In this document: positions 1 to 9,342 of the stretch, piece by piece
Layout: every line of letters begins with the position of its first letter
Position numbering within the stretch: the first letter of the stretch is position 1
NCBI RefSeq assembly: GCF_033100115.1
Contig: NZ_CP136910.1
Coordinates: 3,716,001-3,780,000 of the forward strand
Direction: 5' to 3'
Origin: Anaerocolumna sp. AGMB13020
GTDB taxonomy: Bacteria > Bacillota > Clostridia > Lachnospirales > Lachnospiraceae
DNA length: 64,000 bases
Notes under the pieces: model-generated
Told to the model about the DNA's origin: nothing
Seen by the model: only the letters and a program-made list of their open reading frames with translations
Databases searched by the model: none
Program-made: the position numbers and the translations under genes

Positions 1-264
1 GATATTGTAGCAATCATACTAAGACTAAAAGATTATGCAACCAAACATTTTTCAGATGAAGAAGCGTATATGATGAGCATCGGACATAAAAAATTATTTT
101 CTCAAAAAACAGAACATGAGGATTTTCTGGAAAAAATAAATGATGTAAACTTTGCGGACATGGATCATAATCAAACAGAGACACTATTGGATATTTTGGA
201 ATTCTTAAATGACTGGCTGGTACATCACATTCTTGAAAAGGATATGCTAATTGGAAAGCTATAA
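1..264 (+). CDS. Bacteriohemerythrin, C-terminal part (cut by window edge)
   Basis: The reading frame is open from the first base and stops at 264, so only the last 87 residues are visible. They carry the C-terminal half of a hemerythrin four-helix bundle: an HF..EE..M segment, then H..F, then a late WL..HI...D motif. These match the histidine and carboxylate ligands of the di-iron, O2-binding site. An ATG at 70 lies inside the helix bundle and is not the start. In anaerobes such proteins are thought to bind or sense oxygen. The N-terminus is outside the window, so a fused signalling domain cannot be excluded. Confidence 0.85.
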   Translation, partial: DIVAIILRLKDYATKHFSDEEAYMMSIGHKKLFSQKTEHEDFLEKINDVNFADMDHNQTETLLDILEFLNDWLVHHILEKDMLIGKL

Positions 265-580
265 ATAAAATTCTAATATAAGCTAAATTTTAAATATAAG
301 TTAAACTTTAATTTTTTCCTTTTGTATTCGAACAAAGGTTTAAATAGGCTGTATTTTCAAAAATGCCGTAGGTTAAATAACCTAATTTAGCTTATATAAT
401 ACATATGAAAAGGCAGAATGCCTTAATTTAACTGTATTTCGCATGGAGAAGTCAGCATACTAATAGTAGTACTAATATTAGTATTTTAGCTATTCATGCC
501 GAAACCATACAGCCTCCAAATTGAAGCTTTTTTCATGTTTGTGAGCCATTGTAAGAAACTCCAATAAAAGGAGAGATGTC
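265..580 (+). promoter_or_regulatory. Structured leader/promoter region of the GT4 gene
   Basis: This 316-base gap has a TATAAT-like -10 box at 395-400 without a clear -35. A 12-base palindrome (GGTTA/TAACC) lies at 371-382. A long imperfect hairpin spans 432-512, with CTGTAT paired to ATACAG at its base and CATG/CATG above. It contains a TACTAATATTAGTA palindrome. GGCTGTAT at 347-354 is complementary to ATACAGCC at 507-514, so an alternative pairing exists if transcription starts further upstream. A short T-run follows near 527. No known riboswitch class is recognised. Confidence 0.4.
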
Positions 581-1804
581 GTGAATATAGGATTATTTAC
601 GGAAACCTACTACCCCGAGATAAACGGGGTTGCTAATTCGGTATATATATTAAAGAAAGAACTGGAAGCTCTGGGACACACGGTATATGTGTTTACAACA
701 ACGACTCCGGGAGCACCGGAATATGAATACAATGTCTTCCGTGTTCCAAGCTTGCCCTTTATTCTGATTACGGAGAGGCGTATCGGAATGTTCTACTTGC
801 CGAAACTAGCAGGAATCATAAAAAAATTGAATCTGGATATCATCCATACCCATACGGAATTTTCCTTAGGAATATTCGGGAGGATTATGGCAAAAGAGTT
901 AAAGATACCAATGATTCACACCTACCACACAATATACGAAGACTACACCCATTATCTTCCCCATTTCAAAGCACTGGATGCAAGAGCCAAGGCCTTTGTA
1001 CGAATATTTACAAAAGTATGCTGTAACTCAGTAGCCAGAGTAATCGTACCTACAGAAAAGGTAAAAGAACTGCTGCAAAAATACAGCGTATACAGAGAAA
1101 TATCCGTCATACCAACAGGTGTAGATCTTAAAAAGTTCAATCCCGCTTTATATAAACAAGAAGATATCGATCAAATCAAGACCGAGTACGGCATTTTAAA
1201 AGAAGAAAAAGTCATACTCTATATAGGCAGGGTATCCAGAGAAAAGAATATCATAGAAACCATCAATGCCATGGAGTACTATATGAAAGACGGCAAACCG
1301 GTCAAATTCCTGATTGTAGGAAGCGGACCGGAAATGGATGAACTAAAGGACAGGGTAGCAGAACTTGACCTGCAGCAGAAAATAATATTTGCAGGCTCCA
1401 AACCTTGGGATACTATCGGTCTCTATTATCAACTAGGAGACGTATTCGTCAGTGCCTCACAAAGTGAGACACAGGGCTTAACCTATATAGAAGCCATGGC
1501 CGCAGGAATACCGGCAGTAGCCAGAGAAGACAGATGCCTGGACGGCATCCTCTTTGATGGAATAAACGGCTATAAATTCACCGATCAAAAAGGATTGATA
1601 GAAAGCCTGGATAAAGTCCTCTTTACAGACAAAGAAACACCTTACGGAGAAAATGCCAGAGAACTCATGCAGAAATTCTCAACAGAGACCTTTGGAAAAA
1701 GCGTTGAAGACGTCTATGAGGACGTTCTTGGAAATGAACGCTATTCTGAACAGACCGGCATCTCTGAAGCAAAAAAAATAAATTATCTGAAAATGCCATT
1801 TTAA
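581..1804 (+). CDS. GT4 family glycosyltransferase (diacylglycerol glucosyltransferase-like)
   Basis: This 407-residue protein has the two-Rossmann-fold (GT-B) layout of glycosyltransferase family 4. The N-terminus MNIGLFTETYYPEINGV is typical of the Firmicutes 1,2-diacylglycerol 3-glucosyltransferases and related lipid glycosyltransferases. The C-terminal half has VGSGPE and the SQSETQGLTYIEAMAAGIP segment, which contains the EX7E nucleotide-sugar site. It probably transfers a hexose from a UDP-sugar to a membrane lipid acceptor on the cytoplasmic face. The start is GTG, supported by AAAGGAGAG at 567-575. The gene stands alone and is followed by a terminator. The acceptor is inferred from family resemblance only. 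Confidence 0.85.
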   Translation: MNIGLFTETYYPEINGVANSVYILKKELEALGHTVYVFTTTTPGAPEYEYNVFRVPSLPFILITERRIGMFYLPKLAGIIKKLNLDIIHTHTEFSLGIFGRIMAKELKIPMIHTYHTIYEDYTHYLPHFKALDARAKAFVRIFTKVCCNSVARVIVPTEKVKELLQKYSVYREISVIPTGVDLKKFNPALYKQEDIDQIKTEYGILKEEKVILYIGRVSREKNIIETINAMEYYMKDGKPVKFLIVGSGPEMDELKDRVAELDLQQKIIFAGSKPWDTIGLYYQLGDVFVSASQSETQGLTYIEAMAAGIPAVAREDRCLDGILFDGINGYKFTDQKGLIESLDKVLFTDKETPYGENARELMQKFSTETFGKSVEDVYEDVLGNERYSEQTGISEAKKINYLKMPF

Positions 1805-1807
1805 CCA

Positions 1808-1862
1808 CAGCTTCCATACGGATATCATTATAAAATCCATATGGAAGCTGTATTATATTTTC
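1808..1862 (+). terminator. Rho-independent terminator of the GT4 gene
   Basis: A 16-base stem (CAGCTTCCATACGGAT with ATCCATATGGAAGCTG, one G-T wobble) starts 4 bases after the stop codon. It is followed by the T-rich stretch TATTATATTTT. Confidence 0.85.
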
Positions 1863-2186
1863 GAAAATTTTTAAAAGCTAAATGAGCGATATGCTGTTAT
1901 AGGATATTATTAATCCGTATATCCCAAATAATAAATACAAGAAAAGTTTAATTCAACTTCATCTTATTAATGGATTTTATTATTAAAACGCTGTATGTAA
2001 ACCATCATTCTTCAGTGTTAACCTTAAAATAAACGAAAGAATCTAAAATGTGAAAATTGTGAATAGAAAAAATAAATTAAAGCTATCCTAATTTCTTAGC
2101 ATAAATAAACACACCCACACAGAAATAAACACATCTATATAGTAATCATAAAAAAAGAAATACTTAATAACTATATCTGCAAAGCA

Positions 2187-2455
2187 TGCCAGTAACGGAG
2201 AAAACCCACCTTGCTATTTGGTAGATTAGGTCTCGGAAAGGTTCCTTATGACACTTAAACTTCAGTAGTTGCGCTAAGTATTGAATAAGCCACTGTTTGA
2301 GCATATAAGAAACCAGCATAGTTCTGCTGGTTTCTTCGCGAGTTTGGCTTATTCAATACTGTCCTAAGCAATTACTGAAGTTTTAGTGGAATAAGGGTTC
2401 TTCTCCGAACCAAAACGTACAAATAGCAAGGCGGGTTTTCGTACCACTGCCACAA
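2187..2455 (+). repeat. Long imperfect hairpin element, copy 1
   Basis: About 270 bases fold back on themselves. AAAACCCACCTTGCTATTTG (2201-2220) pairs with CAAATAGCAAGGCGGGTTTT (2420-2439) with one mismatch. The AAACTTCAGTA and TATTGAATAAGCC blocks pair further in. GAAACCAGCA/TGCTGGTTTC forms the tip. Motifs shared with copy 2 (12548-12781) are AGTNNNGG at the 5' base (2191), GGAAAGGT (2235-2242), TGAGC...GCGAGTT at the apex (2298, 2338), CGAA-CA (2406) and CGTNCC..TGCCA.AA at the 3' base (2440-2455). There is no T-run, so it is not a simple terminator. It may be a structured RNA or a palindromic repeat family. Confidence 0.75.
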
Positions 2456-2496
2456 CCTGCCTTTATACAACTGCTTAACAAGGTGCAAAATACCAC

Positions 2497-2524
2497 TTGA
2501 CAAAAATTGCTGAAATGCTATAAT
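2497..2524 (+). promoter_or_regulatory. Sigma-A promoter of T-box-thrS
   Basis: A perfect TTGACA (2497-2502) and a perfect TATAAT (2519-2524) are separated by 16 bases. Transcription would start near 2531, just before the T-box leader. Confidence 0.85.
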
Positions 2525-2530
2525 GAGGTT

Positions 2531-2780
2531 TATCAATAAGAAAACGCGTTGAAGAGACGAGTAAGATGTGAAATGACACAGAGAGGGATATGAGGTGCTG
2601 AGAATATCCCGCCAGGAAACATCCGAAAACTACCTCTGAGTGGTCCTAATCCGATCCGGTGATTCCGTTATCATCTAATGAAGTGGGAATTTAACAATCC
2701 AATGAGGGTGGAACCGCGAGATATATGCTCGTCCCTTTCGAGCTGCTATAAGGCAGGCGAAAGTGATGAGCTTTTTTGAT
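2531..2780 (+). ncRNA. T-box leader (threonine) upstream of thrS
   Basis: The canonical T-box sequence AGGGTGGAACCGCG lies at 2705-2718. Stem I is visible upstream, with an AGTAA loop-E-like segment near 2560 and a distal loop around 2585-2610. The specifier region after GAAA contains ACT (2629-2631) and ACC (2632-2634), both threonine codons. A terminator follows: GCTCGTCCCTTTCG pairs with CGAAAGTGATGAGC (2727-2771), then a T-run. Uncharged tRNA-Thr should stabilise the antiterminator and allow thrS transcription. Which of the two codons is the specifier is not certain. Confidence 0.93.
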
Positions 2781-2940
2781 GCCTTTTTATCAGCAGGATG
2801 TAATATAAACTGTCCCCATAACGGGAACGGCAGAAACAGGGAATATACAATCAAAGATTGGATATTCAGGAATGAAAATTCAAACAAAAAGAAGCATGTA
2901 TTCAAAAGAATGCAGCTATGGGAAAGGAATGGTTACTTGT

Positions 2941-4899
2941 ATGAAGATAACATTAAAAGACGGATCAGTAAAAGAATACGAAAATCAAATGGCAATCATA
3001 GATATTGCAAAGGATATTAGTGAAGGACTTGCCAGAAATGCCTGTGCAGCAGAGCTTAACGGAAAGGTAGTGGACCTTAGAACCGTTGTAGCAGAGGACA
3101 GCAGCTTAAGCATCCTTACCTTTGACAGCGAGGGCGGAAAAGCAGCATACAGACACACTACCTCTCATGTACTTGCAGAAGCAGTAAAAAGACTGTATCC
3201 AGCTGCAAAGCTTGCAATAGGTCCTTCCATTGATACTGGTTTTTATTATGACTTTGATGTAGAGCCATTTGACAGAGCAGCGCTGGATGAGTTAGAGAAG
3301 GAAATGAAGAAGATTATAAAGGAAGGTGCGGAGATCAAGCGCTTTACCCTTCCAAGAGAAGAAGCTATCCGCTTTATGGAAGAAAAAAATGAGCCATATA
3401 AGGTTGAACTGATTCAAGACCTGCCCGAAGGAGAAGAAATTTCCTTCTACAGTCAGGGAGAATTTACCGATCTTTGTGCAGGACCACACTTGATGAGCAC
3501 AAAAGGTATTAAGGCTATCAAATTAATTTCCTCCTCCGGTGCTTACTGGAGAGGTTCTGAAAAAAACAAGATGTTAACCAGAGTGTATGGTACTGCTTAT
3601 ACAAAGAATGCAGACCTGGATGCTTATCTTGTTCATTTGGAAGATATCAAGAAACGTGATCACAACAAGCTAGGCCGTGAAATGGGATTATTTACAACGG
3701 TTGATGTAATCGGACAGGGACTTCCTCTTATTATGCCAAACGGTGTTAAGATCATGCAGACAATGCAGAGATGGATCGAAGACGAAGAGGAAAAAAGAGG
3801 TTATGTCAGAACAAAGACTCCATTTATGGCAAAAAGCGACCTGTATAAAATCTCCGGTCACTGGGACCATTACAAAGAGGGAATGTTTGTTTTAGGAGAT
3901 GAAGAAAAAGATAAAGAAGTATATGCACTACGTCCTATGACTTGCCCCTTCCAGTATTATGTATACAAATCCGAACAGAGATCTTACCGTGATCTTCCTA
4001 TCCGTTTAGGTGAGACTTCAACTCTGTTTCGTAACGAGGATTCCGGTGAGATGCACGGCTTAACCCGTGTACGCCAGTTCACTATATCAGAAGGTCATTT
4101 AGTAGTAAGACCGGATCAGATGGACGAAGAATTCAAGGGTTGTCTTGATCTTGCAAGATATTGTCTGAGCACACTCGGACTTGCGGAGGATGTAACATAT
4201 CGTCTTTCCAAATGGGATCCCAACAACAAGGAGAAATACATTGGAACAGCAGATGTCTGGGAGGAAACACAGGGAAGAATCCGTAAGGTTTTAAATGACC
4301 TTGAGATACCTTTTACGGAAGAAGAAGGAGAAGCTGCTTTCTATGGTCCTAAGGTAGATATACAGGCTAAAAACGTATATGGCAAAGAAGACACTATGAT
4401 TACCATTCAGTGGGATGCATTAATTGCAGAACAGTTTGATATGTACTATATCGACCAGAACGGTGAGAAGAAACGTCCTTATATCATTCACAGAACCAGC
4501 ATTGGCTGCTATGAAAGAACGCTGGCATGGTTGATTGAGAAATATGCAGGTCAGTTCCCTACCTGGCTGTGTCCTGAGCAGGTGAGAGTACTTCCAATCT
4601 CCGAGAAATATCATGATTATGCCAAAAAAGTAGAGTCAGAGCTGAAAGAAAATGATATCCGCTGCAGTGTAGACGAACGCGCCGAGAAAATCGGTTACAA
4701 GATTCGTGAAGCAAGACTGGAACGTGTTCCTTATCTATTGGTGGTAGGACAGAAGGAAGAAGAGGAAGGTCTTGTATCCGTAAGAAGCCGTTACCTGGGG
4801 GACGAAGGTCAGAAAGAGCTTTCTGTGTTTGTAGATGCTATCTGCAAGGAAATCAGAAGAAAAGAAATCAGAAAAATTGAAGTAGAGCAGCAGGCTTAA
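2941..4899 (+). CDS. thrS: Threonyl-tRNA synthetase
   Basis: This cytoplasmic class II aminoacyl-tRNA synthetase charges tRNA-Thr. From the chosen start it has 652 residues, normal for the family. It begins with a TGS domain (MKITLKDGSVKEYEN). The second (editing) domain follows, with HTTSHVLAEAVKRLYP and a late CAGPH. The catalytic core carries MTCPFQYYVYK with the zinc-ligand cysteine, motif 2 (LFRNEDSGEMHGLTRVRQF) and motif 3 (GCYERTLAWLIEKYAG). The anticodon-binding domain closes the protein. A longer frame opens at 2872, but GGAAAGGA at 2921-2928 fits ATG 2941, which is where the TGS domain begins. The upstream T-box gives regulation by threonine charging. Confidence 0.97.
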   Translation: MKITLKDGSVKEYENQMAIIDIAKDISEGLARNACAAELNGKVVDLRTVVAEDSSLSILTFDSEGGKAAYRHTTSHVLAEAVKRLYPAAKLAIGPSIDTGFYYDFDVEPFDRAALDELEKEMKKIIKEGAEIKRFTLPREEAIRFMEEKNEPYKVELIQDLPEGEEISFYSQGEFTDLCAGPHLMSTKGIKAIKLISSSGAYWRGSEKNKMLTRVYGTAYTKNADLDAYLVHLEDIKKRDHNKLGREMGLFTTVDVIGQGLPLIMPNGVKIMQTMQRWIEDEEEKRGYVRTKTPFMAKSDLYKISGHWDHYKEGMFVLGDEEKDKEVYALRPMTCPFQYYVYKSEQRSYRDLPIRLGETSTLFRNEDSGEMHGLTRVRQFTISEGHLVVRPDQMDEEFKGCLDLARYCLSTLGLAEDVTYRLSKWDPNNKEKYIGTADVWEETQGRIRKVLNDLEIPFTEEEGEAAFYGPKVDIQAKNVYGKEDTMITIQWDALIAEQFDMYYIDQNGEKKRPYIIHRTSIGCYERTLAWLIEKYAGQFPTWLCPEQVRVLPISEKYHDYAKKVESELKENDIRCSVDERAEKIGYKIREARLERVPYLLVVGQKEEEEGLVSVRSRYLGDEGQKELSVFVDAICKEIRRKEIRKIEVEQQA

Positions 4900-4913
4900 T
4901 TTCATATAATCCT

Positions 4914-4951
4914 TAAGATGTCAGGTGAACAGAAGTTTACCTGACATCTTG
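4914..4951 (+). terminator. thrS terminator-like hairpin
   Basis: AAGATGTCAGGTGAAC pairs with GTTTACCTGACATCTT directly after the thrS stop. The trailing sequence GCTATACATT is only weakly T-rich. Confidence 0.65.
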
Positions 4952-4954
4952 CTA

Positions 4955-5269
4955 TACATTAAGCTTCATCCCCTTTGTTTTGAAACATATGATACAGAGG
5001 CAGACATGCATGCAAGACATTTTTCCTCTCCGTATTCCGGTACCGTGGAAGATCCGGTAACAGGGACAGCGTCAGGAGTTATGGGGGTATTTTATGCTAC
5101 ATACATAAACAAAGACTTTGATAAACCCCTTACTCTAAATATAGAACAAGGGCAGGAAATTGGAAAAGATGGCAGGGTAATTGTTCGGGTCAGGAAATCG
5201 CTTGCAGATTATGAAGTCGAGATTCTTGGCACAGCGGTGTATGTGAAAGAATTCGAGATACAGGTATAA
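4955..5269 (+). pseudogene. Remnant of a PhzF-family isomerase gene (C-terminal part)
   Basis: About 100 residues resemble the C-terminal third of PhzF-like proteins: [20 protein letters not shown] followed by TGTASGVMG. The family is normally about 290-300 residues, so roughly two thirds are missing. The nearest ATG (4925) falls inside the thrS terminator stem, and I see no ribosome site in front of the conserved part. It is most likely a decaying fragment joined to the end of the thrS unit by a deletion. It is unlikely to make an active isomerase, because the N-terminal catalytic region is gone. Confidence 0.7.
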
Positions 5270-5486
5270 AGTTATAATGAACTTGATATTATTCATTACT
5301 AAAACACCAGTTAAAGCTATCTGTTAAGGAATAGCGAACAGCTGGAATAGCAGAGGATATACGCATCAATAAATAAGGTTAGAATAATGGAAAAACGGAT
5401 ATTCTATGAAGAAAACAGTTACTAATTATTTATATATTTGATATACAAGGAAAGGATATCGTTATACGGTATGTTATGGTACTCAA

Positions 5487-6320
5487 ATGCTTAATATCGG
5501 TACACACTTATCTGTAGCCAAAGGTTACGAACGAATGGGAAAGGATGCTCTATTAATAGGTGCCAATACCTTGCAGTTCTTTGCCAGAAATCCAAGGGGA
5601 GCCAAAGCGAAGGCGGCAGATTATAAGGACATGAATAAATTCAGAGAGCTGCTTCAGGAAAATGATTTTGCCAGGATAATGGCACATGCGCCTTATACCC
5701 TCAATGCCTGCTCCAAAGATGCCCATTTAAGAGAATTGTCAGCGCAGATGTTTGAAGAAGATGTCAACAGGATGGAATTCTTTCCGGGAAACTTTTATAA
5801 TCTGCATCCGGGAAGCTGCCTGGGGCAGGAGAGCAGTATTGCTATAGAACAGATTGCACTTATGCTAAATAAGGTAATGTATGAAGGAATGCATACAACA
5901 GTTCTACTGGAAACCATGTCCGGTAAGGGCAGTGAAATGGGAAGGACCTTTGAAGAAATCAAAGCAGTGATAGAGCTTGTAGAGGTGAAGAAAAGTATTG
6001 GTGTCTGCATGGATGCCTGTCATCTATGGAATGCAGGATACGACCTGGTAAATAACCTGGAAGGGGTTCTTCAGGAATTTGACCGGATAATTGGACTTAA
6101 GTACCTGAGGGCATTCCACTTAAATGATACCATGGATGCCCTGGGAAGTCACAAGGACAGGCATGTGACCATCGGTGACGGAATTCTTGGAGTTGAAACC
6201 ATTACCTCTATTATTAACCATCCAAAGCTGAGAGACTTGATATTTATCCTCGAAACACCAACAGAACTGGAAGGGCACAGAAAAGAAATAGAAATGTTAA
6301 AGAAGGCAAGAAAGGATTAG
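5487..6320 (+). CDS. nfo: Endonuclease IV (AP endonuclease)
   Basis: At 277 residues this is the size of a typical Nfo. It is a zinc-dependent TIM-barrel enzyme that cleaves 5' of abasic sites in base excision repair. Metal-binding family motifs are in order: IGTHLSVAKG at the start, NLHPGSCLG, LLETMSGKGSEMG, GVCMDACHLWNAGYD, AFHLNDT, KDRHVTIGDG and the final ILETPTE. The only good purine-rich ribosome site (GGAAAGG near 5450) is about 30 bases upstream, so initiation may be weak. The start ATG 5487 is nevertheless set by homology. The gene stands alone and faces the opuC operon convergently. Confidence 0.95.
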   Translation: MLNIGTHLSVAKGYERMGKDALLIGANTLQFFARNPRGAKAKAADYKDMNKFRELLQENDFARIMAHAPYTLNACSKDAHLRELSAQMFEEDVNRMEFFPGNFYNLHPGSCLGQESSIAIEQIALMLNKVMYEGMHTTVLLETMSGKGSEMGRTFEEIKAVIELVEVKKSIGVCMDACHLWNAGYDLVNNLEGVLQEFDRIIGLKYLRAFHLNDTMDALGSHKDRHVTIGDGILGVETITSIINHPKLRDLIFILETPTELEGHRKEIEMLKKARKD

Positions 6321-6615
6321 GTAATCTTTTGATGAAGCTCTTTTTCTATTCAGCTTGTCTACTGTATAAGTGAAAAGAAGTATCAGATAAAATCTGTAAT
6401 TATGCAGTGGGAAGCACCGTTAATACCTCCCCATCCCATTATATAAGAAGTCCTGATTCTCTGGATATTTTGCTCATGGAATTGCACAACAGACAACTTG
6501 CTTAAATAATCAGAGAAGAGGACTTTTGGTACTTTTCAAATAAGAGCATTTATTCAATTTTTGTAAACTACCTGTACTCTGTACTAATAAATCATTTATA
6601 TTTGAATCTAATCTA

Positions 6616-8190
6616 TTATTCTATAAAGGAATTTTCCACCAGGAAATCATGAGCAACTGTGGCCGGTTCCATTTGCAGTTCATCTACTTTATAATTCAGT
6701 TCAGCCATAACAGCATCTGTAAGAACATCACCCAACTCTTCAATAACAGGTATTATTTCCGGATATTTATTAGCTATTTCTTCCCGCATTAAAGGGATGG
6801 CATAATAAGGCGGAAAGAAGTTCTTATCATCTTCTAAGGTAACCAGTTCGAATTTCTTCAGTAATCCGTCTGTTGAAAAAGCATCCACAACATCTGTTTC
6901 CTGATTCATTAAGGCTACATATCTGGGAGAACCGTCTAAGCCAACAGTATTCTTGAAGTTAAAATTATAAAACGCAGTAAGCCCAGGTATTCCGTCTATA
7001 CGATTCAAGAATTCGAGGGTTGTACCGGCCCTTAAGTTTCTGCCGATCTTAGCCAGGTCGCTGATACTGTTTAAACCATAAGCAGCGGCAGTCTCTTGTG
7101 TAACGGCTAATACATAAGTGTTATTAAAGGCAAATTGCTTAAGAACGTCAATACCATATAGGTTTTTGAAATCATTTTTCACGGTAGTGTATACTTCCTC
7201 CATATCGGAGATGGGAGGATAATTAAGCGTATCTCCATAAGCAGTACCGCTGTAATCAAAGTAAAGATCGATATCACCGGATTTTAAGGCAGAGAAACAA
7301 ACCTGAGTGCCACCTAAATTGATTTTTCTATCTACCGTTATATCTGTTCTGGCTTCAATCAAATCGGAAAACATATGAGCCAATATATGCTGCTCTGTAA
7401 AGTCCTTGCTGCCTATTCGAATGACTTTATCAGAGGAGATATGATTTACTATTCCGTTATAACCTAGAACCAATACCAGAATAAGACTTGTGGCAGCAAT
7501 AATTCTTTTCTGGAACTTCTTTGATTTTACCTGCTTTTCCTTTGAGGCACCGGTTATTTGAAGGCTGACAGGCGTAACCAGCTTTTCTACGATACCGATA
7601 AGAAAGTCAACCAGAAGAGCCAATATACATGCGGGAACAGCACCTGCTAAGATCTGAAAATTGTTAACAGTACGTATTCCTGAGAAAACCAGAAAGCCTA
7701 AGCCTCCGGCGCCGATAAAAGCAGCCATGGTCATAAGGCCTACGGCAGTAACGGCTGAAATTCTGACACCGGTCATGATAACAGGCAGTGCAAGAGGAAT
7801 CTGAATTTTAAACAGTATCTGGATCTTTGTAAGCCCTATGCCTCTGGCAGCTTCAATCGTCTGAGGATTGATGTTCTTTATACCAGTAAAGGTATTTTTA
7901 ATAATAGGAAGCAGCGAATAGAGTATGACCATTACAACAGCTGGCAAGGTTCCGATTCCTAAGAAGGGAATGGCGAATCCAAGCAATGCCATACTGGGAA
8001 CAGCCTGAATGATATTAGCAATTGCAAGCACCGGTTTATTGAGCTTATTCACATAGCTGATCAGAATACCCAGAGGAACGCCAAGGAGGATAGCCAGGCC
8101 TACCGCGATAGCTGTTAATTGTATATGTTCCAGAGTCAAAGAAAGAATCTGAGCTTTGTTTTGAAAAATATAATTAAAAAAATCTATCAT
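6616..8190 (-). CDS. opuCB: Osmoprotectant ABC transporter, fused permease and substrate-binding protein
   Basis: The 524-residue protein fuses two OpuC-type components. Residues 1 to about 215 form the inner-membrane permease, with a typical binding-protein-dependent EAA loop (EAARGIGLTKIQILFKIQIP). A transmembrane segment near 230-250 then presents an extracellular glycine-betaine/choline/carnitine-binding domain. That domain starts near KVIRIGSKDFTEQHILAHMF and includes GGTQVCFSALKSGDIDLYFD. Fusions of this kind are known in Firmicutes osmolyte importers. The start overlaps the end of the upstream ATPase gene by 4 bases (ATGA), so the two are translationally coupled. Substrate choice among quaternary amines is not readable from the sequence. 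Confidence 0.93.
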   Translation of the reverse strand: MIDFFNYIFQNKAQILSLTLEHIQLTAIAVGLAILLGVPLGILISYVNKLNKPVLAIANIIQAVPSMALLGFAIPFLGIGTLPAVVMVILYSLLPIIKNTFTGIKNINPQTIEAARGIGLTKIQILFKIQIPLALPVIMTGVRISAVTAVGLMTMAAFIGAGGLGFLVFSGIRTVNNFQILAGAVPACILALLVDFLIGIVEKLVTPVSLQITGASKEKQVKSKKFQKRIIAATSLILVLVLGYNGIVNHISSDKVIRIGSKDFTEQHILAHMFSDLIEARTDITVDRKINLGGTQVCFSALKSGDIDLYFDYSGTAYGDTLNYPPISDMEEVYTTVKNDFKNLYGIDVLKQFAFNNTYVLAVTQETAAAYGLNSISDLAKIGRNLRAGTTLEFLNRIDGIPGLTAFYNFNFKNTVGLDGSPRYVALMNQETDVVDAFSTDGLLKKFELVTLEDDKNFFPPYYAIPLMREEIANKYPEIIPVIEELGDVLTDAVMAELNYKVDELQMEPATVAHDFLVENSFIE

Positions 8191-9320
8191 GAGAACATCA
8201 CCTCCTGGGTATCAATATATTGCTGGCTGAGAGTGGTAACAAGACTGCTCTTGGTTATAAGACCCAATAAGATGTTGTCATCACTTGTTACCGGAATACC
8301 GGATACCTGGTTTTCCTCAATGATTTTTAAGATATCGATAATGTTGTTGTCAGGAGATACTTTTAAGACATCCGTACCCATAATAGAGCGGGCTTCAAGG
8401 CTTAGATCGGAAAGGGGCTGAACCTGTTTGGCACTTATGATTCCCAGGAGCCTGCGGCTTTTATCAGTAACCATAAGGCTATCAACATTGGAAGTTCTCA
8501 TTTTTTCCCTGCAACGCAGCAGTGGAAGTGTTTCAGAACAGGTAACCGGAGTTGTGATCATGATATCGGAAGCTTTTATATATTCAGGAGAAGTCCATAT
8601 ACGGTTCTTGCCCACAAACTCCTGGACAAAAGCATTGGCGGGATTTTTAAGTATATTTTCAGGAGTATCATATTGCAGAATAACCCCATCCTTCATGATG
8701 CAGATTTTATCGGCAATCTTAATCGCTTCATCCATATCATGGGTAACAAATACGATGGTTTTTTTAAATTGCGACTGTAAATTAAGAACCTCATCCTGAA
8801 GACCTGACCTTGTAATAGGATCCAATGCAGAAAAGGGTTCATCCATTAGAATTATCTCAGGATCTATGGCAAATGCTCGTGCAACTCCGACTCTTTGCTG
8901 CTGACCGCCGCTTAGTTCTGTTGGATAGCGGTCAGAGAATTCTTCCGGATCCAAGCCTACCATTTCCATTAATTCAAGTGTCTTCTTGTGAATTTCTTCC
9001 AGATCTCTTTTCTCAGAACGGGGAATGATTTCTATATTTTCTTCCACTGTCATATGGGGGAACAAACCGGTCTGCTGGATTACATAACCCATACTCCTTC
9101 TTAATTTTATGATATCTTTGGTTTCTATACTGTCTCCATTAATAAGGATACGTCCGCTTGTAGGCTTTACTAAACGATTGATCATCTTTAAAGTAGTAGT
9201 TTTCCCGCAGCCGCTTTCCCCGATAAAGGCAACCAGATCGCCTTTTTTGATCTGAAAGCTTATGTTGCTTAAAACCTGGTGATCTTTAAAACTTTTTGTA
9301 ACATTTTCAAATACTATCAC
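8187..9320 (-). CDS. opuCA: Osmoprotectant ABC transporter ATPase with tandem CBS domains
   Basis: This 377-residue ATPase drives osmolyte uptake with the fused permease downstream. Walker A is GESGCGKTTTLKMI, the signature is LSGGQQQRVGVARAF and Walker B is IILMDEPFSALDP, followed by the switch histidine in VTHDMDEA. Residues from about 255 on form two CBS modules ending near residue 370. Such modules sense ionic strength or nucleotides in OpuA/OpuC ATPases. The start is GTG at 9320 behind AGGGAGG. The promoter and three operator-like sites for the neighbouring BusR-like regulator lie directly upstream, so osmotic control is expected. Confidence 0.95.
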   Translation of the reverse strand: MIVFENVTKSFKDHQVLSNISFQIKKGDLVAFIGESGCGKTTTLKMINRLVKPTSGRILINGDSIETKDIIKLRRSMGYVIQQTGLFPHMTVEENIEIIPRSEKRDLEEIHKKTLELMEMVGLDPEEFSDRYPTELSGGQQQRVGVARAFAIDPEIILMDEPFSALDPITRSGLQDEVLNLQSQFKKTIVFVTHDMDEAIKIADKICIMKDGVILQYDTPENILKNPANAFVQEFVGKNRIWTSPEYIKASDIMITTPVTCSETLPLLRCREKMRTSNVDSLMVTDKSRRLLGIISAKQVQPLSDLSLEARSIMGTDVLKVSPDNNIIDILKIIEENQVSGIPVTSDDNILLGLITKSSLVTTLSQQYIDTQEVMFS

Positions 9321-9342
9321 TTCTAAACCTCCCTTTTACGAC

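Noticed and set aside
2763..3020. 85-codon open frame at the end of the T-box leader
   Set aside because: It overlaps the T-box terminator and the thrS start in another frame and resembles no family.
8119..9028. Plus-strand open frames at 8119-8421, 8428-8799 and 8825-9028
   Set aside because: They lie opposite the opuCA and opuCB genes, whose protein matches are clear.
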